Source: JACADW01 sp963747985 | Lineage (GTDB): Bacteria > Acidobacteriota > UBA6911 | DNA: 64,000 nt | Assembly (NCBI GenBank): GCA_963747985.1 | Contig: CAVVHG010000006.1 | Span: 744,001 to 808,000 of the forward strand | Direction: 5' to 3' | Shown: in pieces, positions 56,858 through 64,000 of the stretch | Layout of the letters: every line of letters starts with the position of its first letter | How positions within the stretch are numbered: position 1 is the first letter of the stretch | Notes under the pieces: generated by a model | The model's database searches: none | Seen by the model: the letters and a program-made list of their open reading frames with translations, nothing else | Told to the model about the DNA's origin: nothing | Position numbers and translations under genes: made by a program

Positions 56858-57757
56858 TCACAGGAGCGGATCCAGGGCGGCGCCGATCGACTCGTCGGTT
56901 GAACCGAGTTTGACGTCCCTGTGCAGGTACCAGTGTTCCTCGTGATCGATCGACGCGCCGGGCTCGAGAGCGACGATCGGGCTCAGGCTTTCGACCTCCA
57001 GCATGTTACTGTCGGTAAACATCTCGCAATTGCAGCCGTAGTCGAGGTATGTGGCACGTTGTTCGCATGCAAACCGCTTTATGAACAGGCGGCCGCCGTT
57101 CTCATGAGCTGCCCAGCCCAGTGTGTTCAACGCGCCCAGTTTCAACGGCTCGGTTGACTTCGGGTCCTGCCGCAGCTGGATGTAGCGCCGTCCCCACGTA
57201 AATCTCGGATCGTTCATATCGGTGTACTTCCACAGCACCAGCGGACGTGCGGGAAGGAGGAATTCGGCATGCGAGCCATACGTCTCCTGCGGGATGATCG
57301 CTCTCCCGCCGGGAGCCATGACGGTCAGGGCCCAGGCTGCGAGCGTCACCGGCCACGCCCCGTGGTTTGTAAGGTGATGGACCACATGGACGTGGTTCGA
57401 CTCCTGGTCGAGCCAGACGCGCATCGCCTTGCCGATGCCGGTCGTGGGCTCTGCGTGGGTCGTTATGCGGACAGCCTCACCCTCCGATTGCCACTGAACA
57501 GGACTGTTGTCCGGGTAGTAGGTTCGCGGTATGGCTTCCGGCGCGTGCCACAGGCGATGTCCGCCGTAGATCCTCCACTGGTCGCCGCCCGTTTTCCCGA
57601 TCTGGGCCGGGTATTCGGCGAATTCGTTGGGGCCTCCTATGAATCCGAGCCGGATGATGCGGGGACCGACCTCAGCGGTCACGATAAGCTCGATCTCCCT
57701 ATTGGCCAGTCGCAGGTTCTTCTTCCATCCACCGTATGAAACAACGTCAGCAGCCAT
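56858..57757 (-). CDS. DUF4380 protein, aldose-epimerase-like fold
   Basis: A 299-residue cytoplasmic protein with NREIELIVTAEVGPRIIRLG, YGGHRLWHAPEAIPRTYYPD, HHLTNHGAWPVTLAAWALTV and GGRLFIKRF. This order is that of DUF4380 proteins, predicted to have a galactose-mutarotase-like beta-sandwich. Function unknown; a role in sugar metabolism is likely by fold. Its stop abuts the repeat at 56766 and it is divergent from the rqcH-like gene. Confidence 0.8.
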   Translation of the reverse strand: MAADVVSYGGWKKNLRLANREIELIVTAEVGPRIIRLGFIGGPNEFAEYPAQIGKTGGDQWRIYGGHRLWHAPEAIPRTYYPDNSPVQWQSEGEAVRITTHAEPTTGIGKAMRVWLDQESNHVHVVHHLTNHGAWPVTLAAWALTVMAPGGRAIIPQETYGSHAEFLLPARPLVLWKYTDMNDPRFTWGRRYIQLRQDPKSTEPLKLGALNTLGWAAHENGGRLFIKRFACEQRATYLDYGCNCEMFTDSNMLEVESLSPIVALEPGASIDHEEHWYLHRDVKLGSTDESIGAALDPLL

Positions 57758-57891
57758 GGTAGTATCCCTCGATGCTCAGGCGTGTTGAGATGGGATCGGT
57801 TTCCGAGGCAGCCGGCAACTCCGCCTCGTAAGGTCCTCAGGGAGCAGGATAGCCAAATTCGAACGGGCAGTCATTCAATTTTGCGCAAGTT

Positions 57892-59382
57892 ATGCTCAGC
57901 CTGACCGAGGTGCAGAGAGCCGCGGCGGTTCTGGATCGTACGCTCCAGGGTGCTTTTCTCCAACGCACCGTCCAGATCGACGGCCACCGCCTGGTTCTGT
58001 CGTTTCACTCCGCGACCCTCGATATTCCGGTCCTGCTTTCCTGCCGGCCCGGATTTGCGCGCGCCGGCTGCCCTCCCGAACTTCCGAAGGCCCCGGCGGT
58101 GCAGCCTTCATTCGGTCAGTTTCTCCGGGCGCACCTGGGGCGGGCATCGTTCCGTGGAGCCGCGGCTGCGGCCGACGACCGGCTGTTGCGCATCCGGCTC
58201 GAATCGCACGATGGAGCCTTTGAGCTGATACTCTCGATCCTGGGCCCGCGCAGCAACATCTACCTTGTCGACGGGCAGGGAACCCTCCTTCATTGCATGC
58301 GGCCACTGTCGACGACGCGCAAAGAACTCTCCGTCGGCCAGCCGTGGACAGCTACCGCTGGTCAAATCGGCTCTCGCGGGGCAGATCGGTGGCAAGAAGC
58401 TACGGACGGCGACTACCTTGATGAGATTGAGCGCACCTACGCGCGGCTCGAGCGACAGAAGGAAGCCGAGGATGCCGAACGTCGGATCCGGAGCGTGCTG
58501 ACCCGCGAGGAAAGCCTCCTCGACAAAAAGGCGGTCAACCTGGCGGAGGACCTCGGGGAGGCACACAGGGCGGCCGAACACGGTCACAAGGGCGAGTTGC
58601 TGAAGGGTGTACTGCATCTCATCAGCCAGGGCGACACGAGGATTACCGCGACCGACTTCGAGACGGGGCAAGAGGTTACTATCCCGCTCGATCCGGCCCT
58701 CTCTCCGGCGGAGAACCTGCAGGTGTATTTCGGCCGATACCAGAAGGAGGTGCGCGGTGTCTCCGCGATTGAGGCCCAACTGCTGGCGACGCGCGCAGCG
58801 CGAGCTGAAATCGAGACGCTGCGGGTCCGGTTGTCCCTGGCCGTATCGCGCAACGAGCAGGATCCGGGACTATTGTGCGAGCTGCTCGACCATCCACGCA
58901 TCCGGAGGCTCCTGAGGCAATACTACCCCTCGCGCAGGGCTGCCCCGCCTGCTGTTGCTCAGAGCCGGCGCAAGGAAGTCCCCGCCCGCCTTCTGCCGAG
59001 AAGATTCCGGACCGGAGACGGCCTCGAGGTCTGGGTCGGGCGCAGCGATGAAGGTAACGACTACCTGACAACGAGGCTGGCCAGGGGCAACGACCTGTTC
59101 TTTCACCTCGACGGGTACCCCGGCAGCCACGTTGTCCTCAGAACGGAGGGCCGTTCGGATCCACCACCGGCCTCGTTGCTCGATGCCTGTGAACTGGCGA
59201 TTCATTTTTCCCGACTCAAGGCGGCCAGCCGGGCCGATGTACACGTGGCACCGATCAAGAATGTGCGCAAGCCCAGAGGCGCCAAACCGGGGCTTGTCTT
59301 CGTGACCGGAGGGAAGACGATCCACGTGCGACGGGATCCCAAACGCCTGGAGAGCATCCTTGCCTCCCGGATTGACGAATGA
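57892..59382 (+). CDS. rqcH: NFACT-family protein, RqcH-like ribosome quality control factor
   Basis: The 496-residue protein has an N-terminal NFACT domain (LTEVQRAAAVLD...), with the Asp96-Arg97 pair in ADDRLLRIRLES that in RqcH binds tRNA. A coiled-coil middle follows (about residues 180-330), then the NFACT-R domain with EVWVGRSDEGNDYLTTRLARG and YPGSHVVLRTEG. RqcH binds stalled 50S subunits and adds C-terminal alanine tails. The protein is slightly shorter than Bacillus RqcH (about 570). The Shine-Dalgarno is weak. A small Cys-rich gene follows. Confidence 0.85.
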   Translation: MLSLTEVQRAAAVLDRTLQGAFLQRTVQIDGHRLVLSFHSATLDIPVLLSCRPGFARAGCPPELPKAPAVQPSFGQFLRAHLGRASFRGAAAAADDRLLRIRLESHDGAFELILSILGPRSNIYLVDGQGTLLHCMRPLSTTRKELSVGQPWTATAGQIGSRGADRWQEATDGDYLDEIERTYARLERQKEAEDAERRIRSVLTREESLLDKKAVNLAEDLGEAHRAAEHGHKGELLKGVLHLISQGDTRITATDFETGQEVTIPLDPALSPAENLQVYFGRYQKEVRGVSAIEAQLLATRAARAEIETLRVRLSLAVSRNEQDPGLLCELLDHPRIRRLLRQYYPSRRAAPPAVAQSRRKEVPARLLPRRFRTGDGLEVWVGRSDEGNDYLTTRLARGNDLFFHLDGYPGSHVVLRTEGRSDPPPASLLDACELAIHFSRLKAASRADVHVAPIKNVRKPRGAKPGLVFVTGGKTIHVRRDPKRLESILASRIDE

Positions 59383-59467
59383 TCGGGTCTGGAACGTTTT
59401 GCGTGAACCCATCCGTGACGCGAGTGGCCGCGCAGGTATCGCAGCCAGCCCGCCGATGGAGTCAGGT

Positions 59468-59692
59468 ATGAATGGATCCGGCACAGTGCAGGATCCCGGC
59501 ACTCCAGCGTGCCTGAAATGCATCCACTATCAGATTACATGGGATGCGCACGCCCCCTACGGCTGCCGTGCCCACGGATTCAAGAGCAGCAGGAATCCCG
59601 CCCTGGTTGTATTTGAATCATCCGGCCTGGCGTGCCAATTGTTCAAGCGCAAGGAAGGTTTGAAGCCCGAGCGCGACAGCGGAAGAGCCTAG
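59468..59692 (+). CDS. Small conserved cysteine-rich protein
   Basis: ATG 59468 follows GATGGAG; the longer frame from 59360 overlaps rqcH. The 74 residues contain CLKCIHYQITWDAHAPYGCR, then AHGFKSSRNPALVV and SSGLACQLF. The CxxC with two more Cys and the GFKS motif form a recognisable small bacterial family of unknown role; the four Cys could bind zinc or an Fe-S cluster. It converges on the membrane protein gene 10 bases away. Confidence 0.75.
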   Translation: MNGSGTVQDPGTPACLKCIHYQITWDAHAPYGCRAHGFKSSRNPALVVFESSGLACQLFKRKEGLKPERDSGRA

Positions 59693-59701
59693 TGCCATGG
59701 A

Positions 59702-60208
59702 TCACGCGTTCCAGTTGCTGCCGGGACGCTCCGACGGATCCGGCTCCATAGGTGCCAGCTTGCGCAAGAGGAAGAGCAGCAGCGAGCCCATGGCTGCTCC
59801 CGCGAGTGTGCTGATCCCGATTCCGTAAGTCAGGTGCCCGCGTATGTGGCGCAGGTGGTGCGGGCCAATAACAGGTGGTGAATACATCGGGGCGGTGTAG
59901 ATGTTCGAAACACCCGTCAGGGCCGTGATGAAGATGGCGAGGACGATGAGCGATTCGGTCCACGCGTTCAACAGGAGACTGCACACCACGACGCTGGCAT
60001 AGCCGCCGAAGCGCCGGACGTGCAGCATCAGTACCGCAAGAAGGACGGCGACTGGAGCAAAGACCGTGAGGCTGACTAAGTGAAAAAGCCAGCCGGGCGC
60101 GTCGAGGCAGCCGATGATCCAGCGCAGCACCCAGACACCTGCCAACAGGGCAAAGAGGGGAGCGAGAAGCTTCAAATGTTGCCGCAAGGGGTGACCGCCG
60201 ATTCTCAT
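59702..60208 (-). CDS. Small polytopic membrane protein paired with a SpoIIE phosphatase
   Basis: The 168-residue protein has four membrane helices (LLAPLFALLAGVWVL, LVSLTVFAPVAVLLAVLML, VCSLLLNAWTESLIVLAIFITA, and IGISTLAGAAMGSLLLFLL). No family was recognised. Its ATG overlaps the end of the phosphatase gene by four bases, so it is translated with it and may be its membrane partner or target. Confidence 0.75.
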   Translation of the reverse strand: MRIGGHPLRQHLKLLAPLFALLAGVWVLRWIIGCLDAPGWLFHLVSLTVFAPVAVLLAVLMLHVRRFGGYASVVVCSLLLNAWTESLIVLAIFITALTGVSNIYTAPMYSPPVIGPHHLRHIRGHLTYGIGISTLAGAAMGSLLLFLLRKLAPMEPDPSERPGSNWNA

Positions 60209-61173
60209 AGCTTCTCCTCCGTATCCTTGGTTGCATTCCCAGGACAGGACTTTGCCCTGGCCATCAGGAGCGTGATGTCGTCGTCCGGGTCGGTCTCCGT
60301 CCAGCGCCGGACTTCGTCCAGGATGAGGGCCTGCAGATCCGCGAGTGGTTTGGTACGCCCGGTCTCGACGAGCGCGCGGAGGCGTTCCTCGCCGAATTCC
60401 CTGCCGCTGCTCTGTCCGGCCTCCGTGATGCCGTCTGAGTAGAGCACGAGCAGATCACCGGGCATAAGCATCGCCTCGCCGGTTTCAAAATCCGACTCCT
60501 CGAATATCCCCAGCGGGATCCCCCCCTTCTCCAGGCGCAGGCAGCCTGTGCCATTGACGAGAAGGGGCGGATTGTGGCCGGCGTTCACATAACGCAGGCG
60601 ACGCTCGGACGGGAGCCACTCTGCATAGAAGAGTGTGGCGAACCGCGAGAAATCCGTGACCTCTGCCAGGTGATAGTTCAGGCGCGAGCAAACCTCCGAG
60701 GGCGACAAATCACTGTGGGCGATAACCCGCACCAACGCCTGAAGGTTTGCCATTAGAATTGCCGCGGGGATTCCCTTTCCGCTAATATCCGCAATTGCGA
60801 TTATCAGCCGGCCGTCTTCCAGTTCGTGGATGTCGTAGTAGTCGCCGCTGATTCCCCGCGCCGGGATGCAGATCGCCGTGAATTCCAGGCCGCCCCGGGG
60901 CGGCAGTCGGCGTGGAAAGAGGGCTTGCTGTACCTTGCGTGCGAAATCCAACTCCGCCTCGGCGCGCATCAACTCGCTCTTGCTGGCATCCAGCTGCACC
61001 TTGAATCGATACAGAGAGAGCACCAGGATCGCCACCACGGTCGTCACACTGAACGTGATGACCCAGGGAAGGAGCACGGGCTGCCGCAGTTGATCCGCCC
61101 CGAGGTAAAGGAGCATCGCTGCGAAGAGCAGGAATGCGACCAGGTAGATTCCGTCACGAAGGCGTTGGTTCAT
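60205..61173 (-). CDS. Membrane-bound SpoIIE/RsbU-type serine phosphatase
   Basis: ATG 61173 gives 322 residues; the longer frame to 61398 runs into a MITE-like repeat. Two membrane helices (YLVAFLLFAAMLLYLGA and WVITFSVTTVVAILVLSLY) precede a short coiled coil (KSELMRAEAELDFARKVQ). The PP2C-like domain follows with QALFPRRLPPRGGLEF, PARGISGDYYDI, ADISGKGIPAAI and LVLYSDGITEA, the metal-binding Asp positions. Such enzymes dephosphorylate anti-anti-sigma factors in partner-switching stress responses. No STAS or HATPase protein is adjacent; only a four-helix protein is coupled. Confidence 0.9.
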   Translation of the reverse strand: MNQRLRDGIYLVAFLLFAAMLLYLGADQLRQPVLLPWVITFSVTTVVAILVLSLYRFKVQLDASKSELMRAEAELDFARKVQQALFPRRLPPRGGLEFTAICIPARGISGDYYDIHELEDGRLIIAIADISGKGIPAAILMANLQALVRVIAHSDLSPSEVCSRLNYHLAEVTDFSRFATLFYAEWLPSERRLRYVNAGHNPPLLVNGTGCLRLEKGGIPLGIFEESDFETGEAMLMPGDLLVLYSDGITEAGQSSGREFGEERLRALVETGRTKPLADLQALILDEVRRWTETDPDDDITLLMARAKSCPGNATKDTEEKL

Positions 61174-61247
61174 GGGACTGGGCCTAAGTGTAAACCGCAG
61201 GGGCCGAACTTCAAAGCCCAGGTTCACCCGGGATGCCCGGAGTTTTG

Positions 61248-61410
61248 GCCCGGATGAATCATGGAGCATGCGGGAGAACGAGTCTCGGGACGCGGATGAA
61301 CACTGACAAACGCCGACCAAAGAGGTTGATCCGGGCCGCGTACGGAGGTTCGCCAGCGTTTTTCCGTGTCCCGAAGTGCCCAATCCTTGCTCCTTCATGA
61401 ATACTTCGGG
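61248..61410. repeat. MITE-like inverted repeat, copy 2
   Basis: About 163 bases with ends GCCCGGATGAATCATG and CATGAATACTTCGGG, and internal GGACGCGGATGAAC and GACAAACGCC words, related to 49745-49932. It fills most of the gap between the phosphatase and M14 genes and ends 15 bases before the M14 ATG, just ahead of its GGGAGG. Confidence 0.75.
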
Positions 61411-61425
61411 TTAGGGAGGTCATCT

Positions 61426-64000
61426 ATGCGAGAGAGGGCGTTTGGCTGGAAGGCACTCAGCGTTGCGTGCGCCGCCGCGCTCGCGTTCTGCGTCTGTCAG
61501 GCGCACCTGCCGCTGCTCGGGGACTCGCGGGAGGCGCAGGGCAATGTCGAGACCGGCTCTGCAGATTCCGGAAAGCAGGACGTCGAGTTCGCCAGGCTCG
61601 TGAAGGAGTGGACCACCCGGCCTGAGTTCCTCAGCCCCCTGGTCGATCACCTCCCGGTGGTCGCCGGCATTCCCTCCCCGAAGGAGATACTCGGGCACCA
61701 TATAGGCGAGCCCCGTAAACTCACCTACTACTCGCGGATCGTGAACTACTATCGGTCGCTCGCGTCCAGGTCGCCCAGGGTGAAGGTCATCGATATCGGC
61801 AGGACCGACGAGGGCCGGGAACTTGTCGTGGTCGCGATCAGCGGGGAGGAATCGATCCGGGATCTGGAACAGCATCGAGCGCGCCTGGCATCGCTCGCCG
61901 ATCCGCGCCGGGTGTCGGAAGCCGAGGCGCAGGGGATCATCGCGCTGGCCAAACCCATCTATCACCTCATCGGAGGGCTGCACAGCAGCGAGACCGGCGC
62001 CCCCGAGATGCTGATGGAGCTCGCTTTCCGCCTGGCAGCGGAGGACTCGCAGCTTATTCGCCGGATCCGCGACAACGTCATCGTGACGATCACGCCGGTC
62101 GCCGAGCCGGACGGCCGCGACCGCTACGTGGACTGGTATTACAGGTACCTGGTTGATGTGACCGATGAACGGGAACACATGCCCGGCCCTCCCTTCTGGG
62201 GAAGATACGTCTACCACGACAACAACCGGGACATCAATTTTTCGCAGACGATTACACGCGCCCTGCTCGGCTGGTACCTCGAGTGGCATCCACCGATCGT
62301 TCACGACCTGCACGAGTCCGTGCCGTTCCTCTACACATTCAGCGGGCAGGCTCCGCAGAACCCCACTCTCGATCCGATTCTTTTCGGCGAGTTGCCCTGG
62401 TTCGCGAACTTCGAAATGGCGCAGATGACACGGTATGGAATGCCCGGTGTCTGGACCCACGCGTTTGTCGATGCCTGGTCGCCGGGTTATCTCGGTTTCA
62501 TGGCTTCGAATCATAACGGCATGCTGCGCATGTACGAGACCTTCGGGAACGGCGGCGCGACGACGATGAAACGCAAGATAGAACGTGAATCCGAGCCGTC
62601 GCGCAGCATGACGAGCCGGCAGTGGTACCGGCCGCTCCCTCCCTGCAAAGAAGTCGAATGGTCGATGCGCAACAACACGAATTACATGGAGACGGGAGTG
62701 CTGTCGGCGCTTCAGATGACCGCGGCCTTTCCCAGGACAATCCTGGAGAACTTCTACCGGAAGAGCGTGAATGCGATCGCTGCCGGCCGGAAAGGCCCGC
62801 CGTTCGGCTATGTGATACCGGCAGACCAGCCGGACATGACGCGCGTCGTGTTCGTGGTCGGCCTGCTGCAGGCCCAGGGGATCGAGGTCGGAAAGGCTGT
62901 CACCGGGATCAAGGTAAAGGAGGGTGACTTCCCGGCCGGATCCTTCATCGTGAAACTCGACCAGCCTTATGGGCGGCTGGCCAAGATCCTCCTCGAGAAA
63001 CAGGAGTTTCCCGATCCCAACCTCCGCACTTACGACGATACCGGATGGACTATGGGGCTCATGACGCACACCGATATCCGCGAGATTTCGGATTCATCGA
63101 TTCTGGACGTGCAGGTCGGGAAGGCCAGGGCCGACCACATTCCCGGCACAATCCGGGGAAGCAACCCTGACCATGGCTATGCCGTCCTCCATAACGGTTC
63201 GAATTCCATGATCACTCTTCGCAGCCGACTCCCGAATGTGCAGGTCAAGGTTACGGACAAGCAGTTCAAGGCGGGCGAGACTGTGATCCCTGCGGGTTCC
63301 TTCATCCTGCCGGCTTCGGTCCCGGCCGATACTCTCCGGCAAGTCAGGAAGCTCGTGACGGATCTGGGCCTCCAGGCCGTCGCCCTGCAGTCCGAGCCCC
63401 AGGTCGTGATGCACGAAGCTGATCTGCCGAGACTCGCGGTCTACAGCACCTGGGGAAGCACGCAGGATGTCGGGTGGGTGAGGTATGCCCTGGACCGGTT
63501 CGAGGTGCCTTACGAGCTCATATACAAGGAACGGGTGAGGCAGGGACGGTTGAGCCGGGACTTCGATGTCATTTTGATCCCGGAACAGGCTGAGAGTGCG
63601 AGAGGTCTTGTCTTTGACATCGAGCCCTCCTCGCGGCCGCTCGCATACACCCGGACGGCGGAGTTTCAGAGCTTGGGTATGTACGGCCAATCGGAGGATA
63701 TCAGCGGCGGCATGGGGCTGGAAGGGGCGCTCGAATTCCGGAGATTCGTCGAGGACGGCGGCGTGCTCGTTACGCTGGGCAGCGCGAGCCTGTTTCCGAT
63801 CGAGTTCGGCTTGACCTGGACCGTCGATACACGCCGGCCCACGCCCCAGTTCTATGCGCCCGGCCCGATCGTGGAAGCGGAGGTCCTGAGGCCTGAGCAT
63901 CCGATCTTTTACGGATACGCGTCGAAGCCGGTCCCGGTGCGTTACGCGGGAGGGCCCCTGTTTCAGGTGCAGGAAAAGTACCGCGAGCAGCAGGTGCTCA
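61426..64000 (+). CDS. Exported M14 zinc carboxypeptidase, 3' end outside the window
   Basis: ATG 61426 follows TTAGGGAGG and starts a signal peptide (ALSVACAAALAFCVCQA). The frame stays open for 858 codons to the window edge. Zinc-ligand candidates His186 and Glu189 lie in GGLHSSETGAPE, with a later His293 or His296 in VHDLHES. TPVAEPDGRDRYVDWYYR and YHDNNRDINFS fit the M14 fold of large acidobacterial carboxypeptidases. After the catalytic part comes a long beta-rich and glutamine amidotransferase-like region (DVILIPEQ, LVTLGSASLFPIEFG). It would trim peptides in the periplasm. A 549-codon frame on the other strand is a shadow. Confidence 0.9.
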   Translation, partial: MRERAFGWKALSVACAAALAFCVCQAHLPLLGDSREAQGNVETGSADSGKQDVEFARLVKEWTTRPEFLSPLVDHLPVVAGIPSPKEILGHHIGEPRKLTYYSRIVNYYRSLASRSPRVKVIDIGRTDEGRELVVVAISGEESIRDLEQHRARLASLADPRRVSEAEAQGIIALAKPIYHLIGGLHSSETGAPEMLMELAFRLAAEDSQLIRRIRDNVIVTITPVAEPDGRDRYVDWYYRYLVDVTDEREHMPGPPFWGRYVYHDNNRDINFSQTITRALLGWYLEWHPPIVHDLHESVPFLYTFSGQAPQNPTLDPILFGELPWFANFEMAQMTRYGMPGVWTHAFVDAWSPGYLGFMASNHNGMLRMYETFGNGGATTMKRKIERESEPSRSMTSRQWYRPLPPCKEVEWSMRNNTNYMETGVLSALQMTAAFPRTILENFYRKSVNAIAAGRKGPPFGYVIPADQPDMTRVVFVVGLLQAQGIEVGKAVTGIKVKEGDFPAGSFIVKLDQPYGRLAKILLEKQEFPDPNLRTYDDTGWTMGLMTHTDIREISDSSILDVQVGKARADHIPGTIRGSNPDHGYAVLHNGSNSMITLRSRLPNVQVKVTDKQFKAGETVIPAGSFILPASVPADTLRQVRKLVTDLGLQAVALQSEPQVVMHEADLPRLAVYSTWGSTQDVGWVRYALDRFEVPYELIYKERVRQGRLSRDFDVILIPEQAESARGLVFDIEPSSRPLAYTRTAEFQSLGMYGQSEDISGGMGLEGALEFRRFVEDGGVLVTLGSASLFPIEFGLTWTVDTRRPTPQFYAPGPIVEAEVLRPEHPIFYGYASKPVPVRYAGGPLFQVQEKYREQQVL

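Noticed and set aside
55567..56913. Long frames on both strands over the APC permease
   Set aside because: They are shadows of the twelve-helix permease; their products are very Arg/Gly-rich and lack hydrophobic segments.
61420..63069. 549-codon open frame on the minus strand
   Set aside because: It is antisense to the M14 carboxypeptidase, whose zinc motif, signal peptide and ribosome site are clear; the antisense product is Arg/His/Pro-rich with no family.

Overview
The window is GC-rich bacterial chromosome, densely coded on both strands. The best guess for its source is an Acidobacteriota genome, probably environmental. Evidence: a VWFA protein of the type typical of acidobacteria (17700-18758), many exported Gfo/Idh/MocA oxidoreductases with Tat signals, a TonB receptor with an N-terminal carboxypeptidase-regulatory domain, DPP-IV-like S9, M16 and M14 peptidases, and the C-terminal relic of a TolB-repeat protein of acidobacterial kinase type. 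No rRNA, tRNA, CRISPR array, prophage or intact transposase was seen.

Layout. 1-3391: a YfhO-like membrane protein (cut by the left edge), a GT2 glycosyltransferase and a methyltransferase. 3420-8218: orphan zinc-finger protein, MscS channel, relic of an M19 dipeptidase, a secreted hypothetical protein with a probable 1-base frameshift in its signal peptide, and a Nudix hydrolase. 8361-11403: an isocitrate/isopropylmalate-type dehydrogenase with a two-subunit aconitase-like hydro-lyase. 11617-18758: a 2028-residue alpha-2-macroglobulin translationally coupled to the VWFA protein. 18796-28555: central carbon genes glgX, acnA, galE and aceE. 28618-34289: exported peptidases (S9B, then an active/inactive M16 pair). 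34290-34893: a gene graveyard with two antiparallel relics. 34894-36542: 3-methyladenine DNA glycosylase and a SenB-like glycosyltransferase. 36662-43874: a YjhG-type sugar-acid dehydratase followed by an exported oxidoreductase / TIM-barrel / DUF1080 / oxidoreductase set that resembles oxidative (3-keto) glycoside cleavage systems. 43973-46720: GDP-mannose pyrophosphorylase, argG and a lipoprotein on one strand. 46988-49745: small metabolic and unknown genes. 50010-55234: a TonB receptor, a third Gfo/Idh/MocA protein and an alpha/beta hydrolase on one strand. 55403-61173: amino acid permease, DUF4380 protein, RqcH (NFACT), a cysteine-rich small protein, and a SpoIIE phosphatase with a membrane partner. 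61426-64000: an M14 carboxypeptidase running off the right edge.

The gene order points to a heterotroph that degrades proteins and sugars outside the cytoplasm. It has exported peptidases, glycoside-modifying enzymes and TonB uptake, plus standard central metabolism.

The most unusual layer is intergenic. At least nine palindromic or inverted-repeat elements of several families lie between genes. Some overlap stop codons and supply C-terminal codons, and others abut ribosome binding sites. No transposase that could move them is present in the window.
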